Source of the DNA: an uncultured Desulfobacteraceae bacterium
GTDB taxonomy: Bacteria > Desulfobacterota > Desulfobacteria > Desulfobacterales > Desulfatirhabdiaceae
Direction of reading: 5' to 3'
Assembly (NCBI GenBank): GCA_903953895.1
Contig: CAJBLH010000303.1
Coordinates: 1-64,000 of the forward strand
Length of the DNA: 64,000 nt
Both the position numbers and the translations under genes were made by a program. Under the pieces are notes generated by a model that saw only the letters and a list, made by a program, of their open reading frames with translations, searched no databases and was not told where the DNA came from. This document shows positions 55,161 to 64,000 of this stretch, one piece after another (positions within the stretch are counted from its first letter, which is position 1; every line of letters begins with the position of its first letter).

Positions 55161-57911
55161 CTATTCCTGTAACAGCGGTTTGTGCGGTGAGGACAGCGGT
55201 TCTGGTTCTTTTGCCGGCGGTTCCGGCGGCTGAACCGCCGGCGGTTTAGAAATCGGCGAAGGTGCAGGCAGTACCGGCTGGATTGCAGCAGGCTGGGGTT
55301 CTGAGTTCAGCGGAGCGAATCGCCGGTCGATTCTTCCTGTTTCCGCCTTCACCCGCTCGATCATTTTGGCATACGCATCCTCCAGCGATTTCTCCATGAC
55401 AACCACCTGCCCCTGGGTCATGATCAAGCGCTTGAGTTCGGGGATTTTCAGGCTCGTTGATGACTTCAGGTAAACGGGTTGAATATAGATGAGCATCTTG
55501 CCGATAGGGAAAATGATCATGTTGCCCCGCTCCACTTGAGACCCAACCTGATCCCACAAGGTGAACTGCTGAGAAATCGTGGTGTCCTGGTTGATCAGTG
55601 CGTTGATTTGCGCCGGTCCGTAGACCAGTTCTCCTTTCGGGAAACTGTAAACGATTAATTTTCCATAACTTGAACGATCTGATCCAGCCAGCGCCAACGC
55701 CCTGAGGTTGGCCCGGCCCTTGGGCATGATCGGAGATACCAGTACAAAATCGAAGCGATCGGGTTCGATCATTTCCAGCGTGAGATAATAGGATTGCGTT
55801 GCCCGCTTTTTTTCGGAAACAATTCCCGGAATGCCGACATCCCAGTTATCCTCCTGCTGGTAAAAGACTTCCGGATCCGTCTGGTGATACTTTGCATAGA
55901 TGGACATCTGAACATCGAATAGATCCTGCGGATAACGCACCTGGGAACGGACATCCGAAGGCATCTGAGCGGCATCCTTGAAGAGTCCGGGATACATGCG
56001 TCGATAGGCATTGATAATCGGGTCTTTGGCATCCGAAATATAATAATCGACATCTCCGGTGTAAGCATTGACCACGATCGTTACAGGATTTCGGATATAA
56101 TTGATTCGATCGTCTCCCAAACTGAAGGAAGCGGCATTCGGATAATACCGGGAAGTTGTGTAAGCATCCTGAATCCAGTAGATATTGTTTTCGGTAATCA
56201 CCGCATAGGGATCATGGTCGAGCGATAAATAAGGAGTGATGATTCGAATCCGTTCCTGTATGTTTCGACGGAACAGAATTTTGCTTTTATGATTGGTCTT
56301 CGATGTAAAAAATATATCTGTATCTTTCAAAAAGTAGGAAAACATCAGCTTTCTGAAAGCGGAATTGATCGACACCCCCCCTGAACCATCATAATTTTCC
56401 GTCACATTGGAGTCCCCTTTGGGATAGCCGAACTCCCCGGCATCGTTTGGAACGATGACATATGGATAGTTCTGTAACAAGCCGAAATAAACCGCCGGCT
56501 GTTTGATGCTGAATCCAAAGTCCGACTCGTGCGGAATGCCTTTCAGAAACCAGGTCATCGGTTCGTCGCCACCCTGACCTGCAGGCGTCATGACTGCTCC
56601 ATAGCCGTGCGTATAGACCAGGTGATCGTTCACCCAATTGCGGGCGCCTTTGGGTAGTTCTGCGGTATTCATTTCCCGAACCGCCAAAAAAACCTGCTGG
56701 TTGTTGCCCCGGACGTTGTAGTGGCTGACATCGACCTTGGCAAAGTCATAATAGGTGCGCAGTTCCTGCAACTGCTCGTAGACATCGTTTAACAGATCTC
56801 CATCCCAAACCGGGATGTTTCGAAAAATTCCCTGAGCCTTTTTCTCATCAATACCCTCGTCAGTTAACGTCGGAGTGACTTCACGCATTTCAACATTTTT
56901 TAGATTGAAGGCGGACAATGTGGCGTCTATGTTGTTCAGGATGTAAGGCGTTTGCTTGGAGATTGCATTGGGGTTGACCCAGTAATCGTTCACGAATTTG
57001 GGAAGGATTTCAGAATATCGCCCACCCAACGCCAGGGAAAACAGCAATGCAGAAACTACAAGAGGTTTGATGCCCTTCCGGTTCAGAAAAAAAGTGACGA
57101 CCGAAAACGCCATAATGGTCAGCAGCAGAATGCAGGCATATATGAAAGGAAGGATCACGCGCATCTCGGCATAACCCGGTCCCGAGAAAAGCGGCTCGTA
57201 ATTTGAAGTATAAAGCAGCGCATGACGCTGCAGGAAGAAATCCCATATTTCTATCGTAAAAACAGAAAAAATCAGGAAACTGAGGTGGATTTTCGCTCCC
57301 TTTTCAATCCCCTGTTCCTGTGCCTTGAGTAAACGGTGTTCCAACCAATAGAGAAAAAGAACGCTGATCAACAAAATGGCAAATGAGATGACGATTCGCT
57401 TTTGGAGCAATAAATAGATCGGAAATGAAAAAAGATAATAGCTGATATCGTTCCCGTATGCGGGATCAAGGATAGATGCCTGGGGACCGAAAACAAACAG
57501 GAGAAAGTCTTCCCAACGTTCGAAGAGCGGTGAAGCGATCACGATGGCCAAAATGAGGGAAAGCGGCATATACACGGTCATGGAACCGTTGCGGAACATC
57601 CGCAGCACTTTCCGATACGCCTCTTTAGACTGCACTTTCGAATCTTCCGGAGGCGGACTGCCGGTTCCCAGGTATCGTGATGCAATCCAGAAATTGAAAA
57701 AAAAGATCAAAAAGAACAGTGTTGTGACACTTGCGAACACCAGGTAACGGTAGAACAGCCGCTGCAGGAAGTAAAATGCGTACCCCAGGGAATCAAACCA
57801 CCAGTAGTCCACCATGTAGTCGATGGTCAGGAAGCTGGTAACCAGAAACAAGACTCCAAATAATAAAAGTACCCCCACCCCCGCCGCTGTCTTTCGCCCC
57901 ACCCCGTTCAT
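55161..57911 (-). CDS. UPF0182 (COG1615) membrane protein
   Basis: A 916-residue protein with about seven hydrophobic helices in the first 300 residues (for example VGVLLLFGVLFLVTSFL and SVTTLFFLIFFFNFWIA), followed by a very large extracytoplasmic domain. Family motifs include VDYWWFDSLGY, YTHGYGAVMTP and IYWIQDAYTTSRYYPNA. The C-terminal 45 residues are a Pro/Glu-rich tail. UPF0182 proteins occur in actinobacteria, cyanobacteria and some Desulfobacterota; their role is unknown. GGAGGG precedes the ATG by 4 bases. The gene stands alone, converging on the liv operon. Confidence 0.9.
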   Translation of the reverse strand: MNGVGRKTAAGVGVLLLFGVLFLVTSFLTIDYMVDYWWFDSLGYAFYFLQRLFYRYLVFASVTTLFFLIFFFNFWIASRYLGTGSPPPEDSKVQSKEAYRKVLRMFRNGSMTVYMPLSLILAIVIASPLFERWEDFLLFVFGPQASILDPAYGNDISYYLFSFPIYLLLQKRIVISFAILLISVLFLYWLEHRLLKAQEQGIEKGAKIHLSFLIFSVFTIEIWDFFLQRHALLYTSNYEPLFSGPGYAEMRVILPFIYACILLLTIMAFSVVTFFLNRKGIKPLVVSALLFSLALGGRYSEILPKFVNDYWVNPNAISKQTPYILNNIDATLSAFNLKNVEMREVTPTLTDEGIDEKKAQGIFRNIPVWDGDLLNDVYEQLQELRTYYDFAKVDVSHYNVRGNNQQVFLAVREMNTAELPKGARNWVNDHLVYTHGYGAVMTPAGQGGDEPMTWFLKGIPHESDFGFSIKQPAVYFGLLQNYPYVIVPNDAGEFGYPKGDSNVTENYDGSGGVSINSAFRKLMFSYFLKDTDIFFTSKTNHKSKILFRRNIQERIRIITPYLSLDHDPYAVITENNIYWIQDAYTTSRYYPNAASFSLGDDRINYIRNPVTIVVNAYTGDVDYYISDAKDPIINAYRRMYPGLFKDAAQMPSDVRSQVRYPQDLFDVQMSIYAKYHQTDPEVFYQQEDNWDVGIPGIVSEKKRATQSYYLTLEMIEPDRFDFVLVSPIMPKGRANLRALALAGSDRSSYGKLIVYSFPKGELVYGPAQINALINQDTTISQQFTLWDQVGSQVERGNMIIFPIGKMLIYIQPVYLKSSTSLKIPELKRLIMTQGQVVVMEKSLEDAYAKMIERVKAETGRIDRRFAPLNSEPQPAAIQPVLPAPSPISKPPAVQPPEPPAKEPEPLSSPHKPLLQE

Positions 57912-58049
57912 CCTGCCCTCCTGTCGAACCCATTGCGTTCAATCGTATGAAACAGCCCTTCATTGCGGTCATGTGTAGGTGAAATCATAAACAAAGTCAA
58001 GGAAGAAGGCGGACAGTTCGGGACTGTAACCGAGGGCTGGCTATTTATC

Positions 58050-58625
58050 CTACCAGTTTTCATATAAAAGCTCAAAATAACCGGATGATCGGAGGCAGGC
58101 GGGGCATTGATCCGGTGCATCTGAGCCTGCATGGAGGTAACCGCAGTTGGTGCAGCGCCAGACAGCCTTTTCATCCCGCTTGAATACTTTATCGGATCGA
58201 ATGTTTTCAGCCAATGCCAGAAAGCACTTTTCGTGGTGCCTTTCAGCAACAATAATGGCATCCCATGTTTCCGCGGCGCGCTCATAATTTTCTTCCCGCG
58301 CAATCGCTGCAAATTTTGGATACAGTTGGGTATGCACATTGTTCTCAAGTGAGGCCGAAGCCAGCAGGTTATCGTAAGTACTTTTTATTACACCGGTAAG
58401 AAAGGTCGCTGTGATTTCAAGCTCGCCGCCGTTAAAAAATTTGAAAAAACGCAGGGCATGCTCAAATTCCTGATCGGCCGTTTCCTTAAAAATTTTTGCT
58501 ACCTGGATATATTCGTCTTCTTTTGCCTTATTGGCAAAAAAGAGATACCGGTTATTTGCTTGGGATTCAAACGCAAATGAAATAAGCAAATTTTTTGCTG
58601 TCCGGCTGTCTTTGAATTTTCCCAT
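58050..58625 (-). CDS. rbr: Rubrerythrin
   Basis: A 191-residue non-haem iron protein that reduces hydrogen peroxide in anaerobes. A four-helix ferritin-like domain (about 1-145) carries the diiron ligands in FESQANN, ADQEFEH, ASLENNVH and IIVAERHHEK. The C-terminal rubredoxin domain has two CxxC pairs (CTNCGY ... CPAC) for the electron-transfer iron. The ATG at 58625 is chosen because GGAGA lies 7 bases upstream; an earlier ATG lacks one. The small ferredoxin gene lies directly upstream in the same direction and could supply electrons. Confidence 0.95.
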   Translation of the reverse strand: MGKFKDSRTAKNLLISFAFESQANNRYLFFANKAKEDEYIQVAKIFKETADQEFEHALRFFKFFNGGELEITATFLTGVIKSTYDNLLASASLENNVHTQLYPKFAAIAREENYERAAETWDAIIVAERHHEKCFLALAENIRSDKVFKRDEKAVWRCTNCGYLHAGSDAPDQCPACLRSSGYFELLYENW

Positions 58626-58665
58626 GTGTCGGTCTCCGTTTATTATGCCCATTATCATCATCCGG

Positions 58666-58700
58666 TCGTGGCGTGCAAAAACGATTTTTGCACACCACGA
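58666..58700 (-). other. Hairpin between ferredoxin and rubrerythrin genes
   Basis: CGTGG-C-GTGCAAAAA pairs with TTTTTGCAC-A-CCACG around a 3-base loop, giving about 14 base pairs with one mismatch. It is not followed by a T run on the minus strand, so it is not a classic terminator. It could protect or process the message so that rubrerythrin and ferredoxin are made in different amounts. Confidence 0.6.
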
Positions 58701-58753
58701 TAAAAGATCAGTCTCTAATGGAGATAAGCATCTGCTGCACTATTGGTTTCAAC

Positions 58754-58942
58754 TTATATGATCTCGATGGCCTTCGCACCGCATTCATCTGCAGCTCTTT
58801 GTACGACCGCTTGGTATCTTTCCGGTATTTCATCAAATTTGACGATCGATTTCAATTCGTCTTCGTCATACTCGAAAACCTCCGGACAAAGATTGTTGCA
58901 GTTTCTGTCTCCCATACAGTTTTTAGTAATGATTACTTTCAT
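58754..58942 (-). CDS. Small single-cluster ferredoxin with Asp at a ligand position
   Basis: A 62-residue ferredoxin of the monocluster type. The cluster motif is C9-M-G-D12-R-N-C15-N-N-L-C19-P, and the distant ligand is C54 in DECGAKAIE. The second position of the usual CxxCxxC motif is Asp12, as in Pyrococcus furiosus ferredoxin, where Asp binds one iron and allows 3Fe/4Fe interconversion. The partner of C19 in the disulfide of related ferredoxins is missing. GAGGAGG lies 5 bases before the ATG; an upstream in-frame codon lacks a site. It lies just ahead of rubrerythrin in the same direction. Confidence 0.88.
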   Translation of the reverse strand: MKVIITKNCMGDRNCNNLCPEVFEYDEDELKSIVKFDEIPERYQAVVQRAADECGAKAIEII

Positions 58943-59092
58943 TTGTACCTCCTCATTTTTTGTGTTTAGATTTGTTGAAAAAAATAAAATTACTTCCATT
59001 TACAGCAACTTTTCTTATACAGACTCAAGATGTATTAAGCATTTTTTTAATCAAATATCAAAATTTTTCTATCAGTCTGGCTGAATCTGTTT

Positions 59093-62000
59093 TCAATCCA
59101 CCAGGTTGAGATCCAGGGCGACAATGGCGTAAATCACGGGCACCATGAGCAGTGTCACGAATGTGGCAACGGTCAGCCCCCCGATCTGGGCGTAGCACAG
59201 GGGCTCCCAGAGCGGGCCGCCATGAAGGGCCAGCGGAATGAGAGACAGAACCGTGGCAGCAACCGTGATCATCACAGGGCGAAGCCGCATGATGCCGGCA
59301 TCGAGCAGAGCGGTTTTCAAATCGTCGCCTTCGGCCCGACGCTCTTCGATGAAATCGAAGAGAACGATAATGTGGCTGACGATGACACCGATCAGGCTGA
59401 CGATTCCCAGAAACGCCATGAATCCGAAAGGGGAGGCAGTGATGTAGAGCATGCCGAAAGCCCCTGACATGCCGTAGGGGATGGCCGCAAAAACGATCAG
59501 CGGTTTGACGGCGTTTTTGAACTGGAAGAGCAGCGCCAGATAAATGGCGGTTACCGATATCACCAGAACCATGCTGAGTTCCTTAAACCCTTTGGTCTGC
59601 TCTTCGTATTCGCCACCGATCTCCAGGCGGTATCCGGGGGGAAGCTTTTCTTCAAACGCTTTCAGCGCAGGCCGGATTCCGGCGATGATTTCAGATGACA
59701 GCACACCGGGATTTGGAAAACAGGATACCGTTATGGTTCGGAAATGGTTACGCCGAACGATTTTTTCCGTCTCGAGTCCCCAGGTGATGGTGGAAATTTG
59801 TCCCAGCGGCACTTTCTGGGTGCCATCAGCGGACGTGACATAGAGATTTTTGATGTTTTCGATACCGGCCCGTTCTTCCATGCGCATACGGGCATAAACG
59901 GGAATATCCAGACGACCTTCGCGAAAACTGGTCAACTGAAAGCCGTTCATGGCCATGGCTGATGATCGGGCCACATCCAGATTGGTGATGCCGGCCAGGG
60001 CGGCTTTGTCCGGATCAATGGACAGCCGGGTCCGGAATATTTCCGCTCCCCAGTTATCCTGAATGCGCTCGGTGCCAGGTTGTGCGCGAAGAATTTCCTT
60101 GAGTTTTCCCGCATGGATTCTCAATGTCGGAATATCGTCGCCGCTCAGACGGATCTGCACAGGAATCCCGACCGGCGGGCCGCTTTCCAGGCGGCGGGCG
60201 TTGGCGCGAATTCCCGGAAGTGTTTCGTACAGCCGCTGTTGCAGCAGGTGCAGCAGCGGTTCCGTGTCATGCACATCCCGCACCTCAATCAGCACCTGGG
60301 CGTAGTTGGGCTGATTGAGTTCCGGCGTTACGGAAAACCAGTAGCGAGGGCCGCCCGCACCCACAAAAACCGTGATCAGTTCCAGAATATCTCGGGGTTT
60401 GCCGTTCTTTCCGGGATGCGCCGCACCAAATTCTTCGGCGGTCTGCTTTACGATTTCGACCACTTGCCGTGCGGCATGGTCGGTGGCCTGAACCGGAGTA
60501 TCTTCAGGCAGCCATACGTCCACATACGACAGATGCGACAGATCATAAGGGAAAAACTGGTCCTTGAGTTTCGATTTCAGAACGAACGCCATGGCCACCA
60601 GCACCAGGGATAGCGCCAAGACCTTCCACCGGTGGTCGATCAGCAGGGTGCCCAGCCGGTAGTAAAACCCGGCGAATCCCCGGCTGCGGAGCTCCGCCAT
60701 GCTCTTTCCCGCATTACGGCCGGGCCGGAGCAGTATCCTGCCGAGCTGCGGAATGAAAGTCATCGACACGATACGGGAGGCAACCAGCGAACAGGCGATG
60801 ACGACCGGCATCGAATACAGGAACCGGCCCTTGTCTCCGCTCAGCATCAGATACGGCAGATATGCCACGATGTTGGTGATCGTGGCATAGACAATGGCGG
60901 TTGCCAACTTGGTGGGTCCGAGCCAGGCCGCCACTTCCGGCGACTTGCCCGTGCGCAGTTCCAGTTTGATGGCGTCGTTTGCCACCACCGGATCATCCAC
61001 CAGAAGTCCAAGAGACAGGATGAGGGCTGCCAGGGAAATCTGCTGGAGGTCGATTCCGAGAATCTGCATCATGCCGAAGGTCATGGCCAGGGTGATGGGA
61101 ATGGACAGGGCCATCAGGAGCGCCGATCGCCACTCGCGAAAGCCGATGAATGCCACCAGTACGACGAGAATCACAGCCTCATACAGGCTCGACATGAACA
61201 GGCCGACTTTCTGTGCGACTTGCCGGGGTTGGTCAGAGGTGCGGGAAAGCAGCAGGTCTTCCGGCAGGCGTTGTTTCAGGTCATTTAGGGTTTTGTCCAA
61301 TACATGGGAAAAATGGCCGATATTGCCGCCGCTTCGCATGGTCACGGCCAGGGTGATGGCCGGCATGCGGCGCCAACGGCCCTGAGTGTCACGTTCCATC
61401 AGGTAATTGCGCTTGAGGGCCGGGGTTTCATATCCGCGTTCGATCTCAACCATATCTCGCAGATAGGCAATGGAACCGTTTCTGGCGCGACCGACGGCTA
61501 CGGCGCCCAGCTCCGTCTCATTGACGATTTCACCAGAAGGGTCCACCAGCATGGCCTTGTCACCGCTTTCCACGATACCGCCGCTCAACCGGATATTGCG
61601 GGCAGCCAGCGTTTCTTTGATACGAAGGGGCCCAATTCCGTATGCAGCCATCCGTTCTTGGGAAAACTCCAGGTAAATGGCTTCGGACTGCACCCCCCAG
61701 CGGGTCACACGGGAAACGACGGACTGGGCCTGAAGGGTACGCATGATTTCTTCGGTGTATGCTTCCAGTTGTTTGAAAGAATACTTACTGCCGGCGACAC
61801 GTGATAAAACCGCGATAGACGTTGCAGGATCACGAATCAAGGCCGGTTGCCAGATATCCGGACTGAATTCGGATTCCCTCAGATTGTCTTCGATGAATCG
61901 ATCGATACTTTCCATGATCCGGTCATCGGTCAACCGGGTTTTCATGTCGAATACCGCCAGGCCCGGCGTAACCCGGCTGGAAATATCCGTTCCGAATCCG

Positions 62001-62647
62001 GCCGCTGCGATGAATGTTGAAAAAAGATCCATATTCCGCTGGATGGTTCGTATGGGAATGGTATCGGGGTAAACGATGACCAGGCTGACGTGGTCGTCCA
62101 TTCGATCTGCGCGCAGGGATCGAATGGCGCTTTCCGCCTGGCGGGCTCGCAGGGAAATTTCGACTTCTCCTTCAAGCGGGGACGCAACGGTGAGCATGAG
62201 GCTGGTGGTATCGCCGAAATCCTTGATGAAGTTGATCGGTGAAGCACCTTCTGGAAGTCCTCTGATGGCGGATAACTTGAGATGAATATCATCGAAAACG
62301 TCGGGTACATTTTCGATATCGTCGTGAAGTTTGATGATGACCACAGCCAGCCCGGTGCGAGTGGTCGATTCGATGCGATCCACTTTGTCGTTTTCGGCGA
62401 TTTTGTCCTCAATTTTGCGGGTAATCAGGTCTTCCACCTTGTCTGTCGGAACACCGGGCCAGGAACAGGTGACCGCTGCCAGCCGGATGGGAATGTCCGG
62501 GTCTTTGCGCTGGGGCATTTTTAAATAGCCGTAGATTCCCCACAGCATGACTCCCACCAGGAGAACCCAGGCAATGTGGCGATTTTCGACAAAATACCGG
62601 GCTGTGTTGTGTTGTTCCAGAAGATGTGTTTCATCTTTTGAATGCAT
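59093..62647 (-). CDS. RND-family efflux pump, inner membrane subunit
   Basis: A 1184-residue proton-driven transporter of the AcrB/HAE type. The N-terminal helix precedes the porter domain (YLKMPQRKDPDIP, VTCSWPGVPTDKVEDLITRKIED). The central helices include GLLVDDPVVANDAIKLE, with the Asp pair used for proton relay. The last helices show FAAIPYGMSGAFGML and GVIVSHIIVLFDF. At the place of AcrB Lys940 (usually K or N in GxxVxNAIVL) there is Ser-His, so the proton path differs from AcrB. It is about 130 residues longer than AcrB, with the extra length mostly in the periplasmic loops. It starts 13 bases after the membrane fusion gene. Substrates unknown. Confidence 0.92.
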   Translation of the reverse strand: MHSKDETHLLEQHNTARYFVENRHIAWVLLVGVMLWGIYGYLKMPQRKDPDIPIRLAAVTCSWPGVPTDKVEDLITRKIEDKIAENDKVDRIESTTRTGLAVVIIKLHDDIENVPDVFDDIHLKLSAIRGLPEGASPINFIKDFGDTTSLMLTVASPLEGEVEISLRARQAESAIRSLRADRMDDHVSLVIVYPDTIPIRTIQRNMDLFSTFIAAAGFGTDISSRVTPGLAVFDMKTRLTDDRIMESIDRFIEDNLRESEFSPDIWQPALIRDPATSIAVLSRVAGSKYSFKQLEAYTEEIMRTLQAQSVVSRVTRWGVQSEAIYLEFSQERMAAYGIGPLRIKETLAARNIRLSGGIVESGDKAMLVDPSGEIVNETELGAVAVGRARNGSIAYLRDMVEIERGYETPALKRNYLMERDTQGRWRRMPAITLAVTMRSGGNIGHFSHVLDKTLNDLKQRLPEDLLLSRTSDQPRQVAQKVGLFMSSLYEAVILVVLVAFIGFREWRSALLMALSIPITLAMTFGMMQILGIDLQQISLAALILSLGLLVDDPVVANDAIKLELRTGKSPEVAAWLGPTKLATAIVYATITNIVAYLPYLMLSGDKGRFLYSMPVVIACSLVASRIVSMTFIPQLGRILLRPGRNAGKSMAELRSRGFAGFYYRLGTLLIDHRWKVLALSLVLVAMAFVLKSKLKDQFFPYDLSHLSYVDVWLPEDTPVQATDHAARQVVEIVKQTAEEFGAAHPGKNGKPRDILELITVFVGAGGPRYWFSVTPELNQPNYAQVLIEVRDVHDTEPLLHLLQQRLYETLPGIRANARRLESGPPVGIPVQIRLSGDDIPTLRIHAGKLKEILRAQPGTERIQDNWGAEIFRTRLSIDPDKAALAGITNLDVARSSAMAMNGFQLTSFREGRLDIPVYARMRMEERAGIENIKNLYVTSADGTQKVPLGQISTITWGLETEKIVRRNHFRTITVSCFPNPGVLSSEIIAGIRPALKAFEEKLPPGYRLEIGGEYEEQTKGFKELSMVLVISVTAIYLALLFQFKNAVKPLIVFAAIPYGMSGAFGMLYITASPFGFMAFLGIVSLIGVIVSHIIVLFDFIEERRAEGDDLKTALLDAGIMRLRPVMITVAATVLSLIPLALHGGPLWEPLCYAQIGGLTVATFVTLLMVPVIYAIVALDLNLVD

Positions 62648-62660
62648 GAATGGCTTTCCT

Positions 62661-63860
62661 TCAGGGTACGATGTTCAACACGGCGCCATTATAAATGATG
62701 GTGGCGCCTGCGGTGACGACCCGATCGCCGGCGCTGATGCCCTGTAGCACGAGAACCCGCCTGCCGATGACCTCTCCCAGTTCCACGCGCCGGGCCAGGG
62801 CGAAGTATCGACCGTCTTTTTCTTCCACCACGAACACCATATACCCTTTGGGATTGTCGGGCGGCCGAACCACCGACTGCAACGGCACGGATACGATGCC
62901 GGACGTGGGTTCAGCCGTCAATGGCGCAGTCGGCCGGTCTGATTTGTTCGTGTCCGCCACGTGAACCGTAGCGATCATGCCGTCTTTCAGACTCCTGGCC
63001 GGATTCTGGATGGTGACCTCCACGTCAAATACACGGTTTCTGGCGTCCGCCGATGGCGAAACCGCGGTAACGATCCCTTTGAATTCCCGGTGATTCAACG
63101 CATCGACGATCACGGAAAGAACATCTCCCGGCTTGATCCGGGAAAGCTGCACATCCGGCACGCCGAAAACCGCCTTGACCGCACTCAGATCAACCAGTAC
63201 GAATGCTTTTGTGCCGCTGGCGACAAGGCTTCCGCGCTCGATAAACCGGCTGACAACCACCCCATCGAGCGGTGACTTCAGGACAGAGTCGGCCAGTTGG
63301 TTGTTCGCCTGATCCAACTGAGCGGTGGCGACATCCACGCGTGCGGTGGCAACATCAAGGATTTCCTGCTTCCGGTCAAAGTCGCTTTTGGCGACATATC
63401 CGCCTTTGACCAGGGTCAGCGTGCGTTCATACTCCTTTTGGGCCATGGCCAGGGATGCCCGGGCCTCTTCCAGCGAGGCTTTGGCCTGGCTGGTGCGAAC
63501 CGCGTAGTCTTTGGTATCGAGACGGGCAAGCACCATTGCCTGCCGGACGGGATCACCGGCTCTTACATCGCGCAGCCTGCCGTCGGGTCCGGGCAGTGTT
63601 GCAATTTCATGGACGTATCCGCTGACTTTGAATGCCAGATCCACTTGCCTGTGCGGGGTGATATTGGCCGAATACCGCAGACCCGCAACACCTGTCACCG
63701 GTTCTGCAACTACCACACGGACCGGAACGACTGAAGGTTCTTTGTCGGTGGTGTTGCTGCGTGAAAACGATGATGACGCCAGGATGATTCCGATCAAAAT
63801 GATGATCAGGGAGATACCGATCAGGGTGAGGCGGCGGTTTAATAATTTTCTCAGGGGCAT
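62661..63860 (-). CDS. RND efflux pump, periplasmic membrane fusion protein
   Basis: A 399-residue HlyD/AcrA-like adaptor. A basic N-terminus and one membrane helix (LTLIGISLIIILIGIILA) anchor it. A lipoyl-like half (VDLAFKVSGYVHEI) and a long alpha-helical hairpin (about 120-195: AKASLEEARASLAMAQKEYERTL) follow. The second lipoyl half is LKSPLDGVVVSRFIERGSLV, and beta-barrel and membrane-proximal domains complete it. It joins the inner-membrane pump to an outer-membrane channel not present in the window. AGGAG lies 7 bases before the ATG at 63860, which overlaps the end of the preceding regulator gene. Confidence 0.92.
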   Translation of the reverse strand: MPLRKLLNRRLTLIGISLIIILIGIILASSSFSRSNTTDKEPSVVPVRVVVAEPVTGVAGLRYSANITPHRQVDLAFKVSGYVHEIATLPGPDGRLRDVRAGDPVRQAMVLARLDTKDYAVRTSQAKASLEEARASLAMAQKEYERTLTLVKGGYVAKSDFDRKQEILDVATARVDVATAQLDQANNQLADSVLKSPLDGVVVSRFIERGSLVASGTKAFVLVDLSAVKAVFGVPDVQLSRIKPGDVLSVIVDALNHREFKGIVTAVSPSADARNRVFDVEVTIQNPARSLKDGMIATVHVADTNKSDRPTAPLTAEPTSGIVSVPLQSVVRPPDNPKGYMVFVVEEKDGRYFALARRVELGEVIGRRVLVLQGISAGDRVVTAGATIIYNGAVLNIVP

Positions 63861-64000
63861 GCGTTTTCTCCTGCTTCGAGGCGGGAGATGCCGCCCAGAG
63901 AAAAATCGGCGATGAAATCGGCGGCCCTTTCCAGGCTGCCGGCTTCGAGCGCCAGTTCCGGGCACATGCGTTGAATGATCCCCTTGGCATGGTCAAAGAG
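63851..64000 (-). CDS. C-terminal end of a probable TetR-family regulator, cut by the window edge
   Basis: Fifty in-frame codons from the right edge to a TGA at 63853-63851, overlapping the start of the membrane fusion gene by 10 bases. The segment LERAADFIADFSLGGISRLE resembles the last helix of TetR repressors that govern RND pumps. The DNA-binding part lies outside the window, so the assignment rests on this helix and on gene position. Confidence 0.5.
   Translation of the reverse strand, partial: LFDHAKGIIQRMCPELALEAGSLERAADFIADFSLGGISRLEAGENACP

Noticed and set aside
1-64000. tRNA, rRNA, riboswitches, transposases, phage genes
   Set aside because: I read for CCA-type tRNA ends, conserved rRNA stretches, transposase and integrase motifs and known riboswitch cores and saw none. 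A covariance-model scan would be needed to exclude small RNAs.

Overview
The window looks like a chromosomal segment of a mesophilic, anaerobic member of the Desulfobacterota (the former Deltaproteobacteria), probably a Desulfobacteraceae/Desulfosarcinaceae-type sulfate reducer or relative. This is inferred from the very high density of PAS-rich hybrid histidine kinases, the rubrerythrin plus small ferredoxin pair, a PAS protein with the C-terminal four-cysteine module common in that phylum, a sigma-54 type promoter, a complete Liv transporter, and many short dispersed palindromic repeats. No rRNA, tRNA, CRISPR array, insertion sequence or phage gene was seen.

Left part (1-29.2 kb). After a broken AT-rich gene end, a Dabb-domain protein and a zinc-type alcohol dehydrogenase, there is a run of twelve signalling genes, all on the minus strand. 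Transcribed from right to left they are: a PAS/GAF hybrid kinase, a broken sensor fragment, a REC-PAS hybrid kinase with HPt, a PAS hybrid kinase, a giant kinase with two complete kinase cores, a PhnD-like sensor hybrid kinase, a REC-GGDEF diguanylate cyclase, a BarA-like hybrid kinase, a REC-REC-PAS kinase, and then a compact CheY-CheC-PAS-CheA module behind its own sigma-70 type promoter. Four of the kinases share a nearly identical core, so local duplication is likely. Three of them carry the same palindromic repeat translated in frame inside a receiver domain.

Middle part (29.2-43 kb). Minus-strand genes continue with an EamA-type exporter, a hypothetical protein, an alpha/beta hydrolase and a DEAD-box helicase. 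A MoxR-DUF58-BatA-BatB/C-BatD-BatE (aerotolerance-type) operon follows in the usual order. Next come a cyclic-nucleotide-binding/PilZ protein, a possible c-di-GMP effector for the cyclase upstream, and a WrbA quinone reductase.

Right part (43-64 kb). A 0.5-kb intergenic region with palindromic repeats and a good sigma-54 promoter leads into plus-strand genes: a DUF4258-like protein, a tiny Cys-rich protein, and an unusual fusion of an RsbW-like anti-sigma/serine-kinase ATPase domain to a full acetyl-CoA synthetase. Then come ComEC, a nucleotide-sugar dehydrogenase and a complete livKHMGF branched-chain amino acid (or related) transporter. The last genes are on the minus strand: a UPF0182 membrane protein, a ferredoxin-rubrerythrin pair and an RND efflux pump with its membrane fusion protein and the end of a probable TetR regulator.

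The most unusual items are the RsbW-Acs fusion under a sigma-54 promoter, the double-core kinase with a visible deletion scar, and the palindromic element that has become protein sequence in three paralogous receiver domains.
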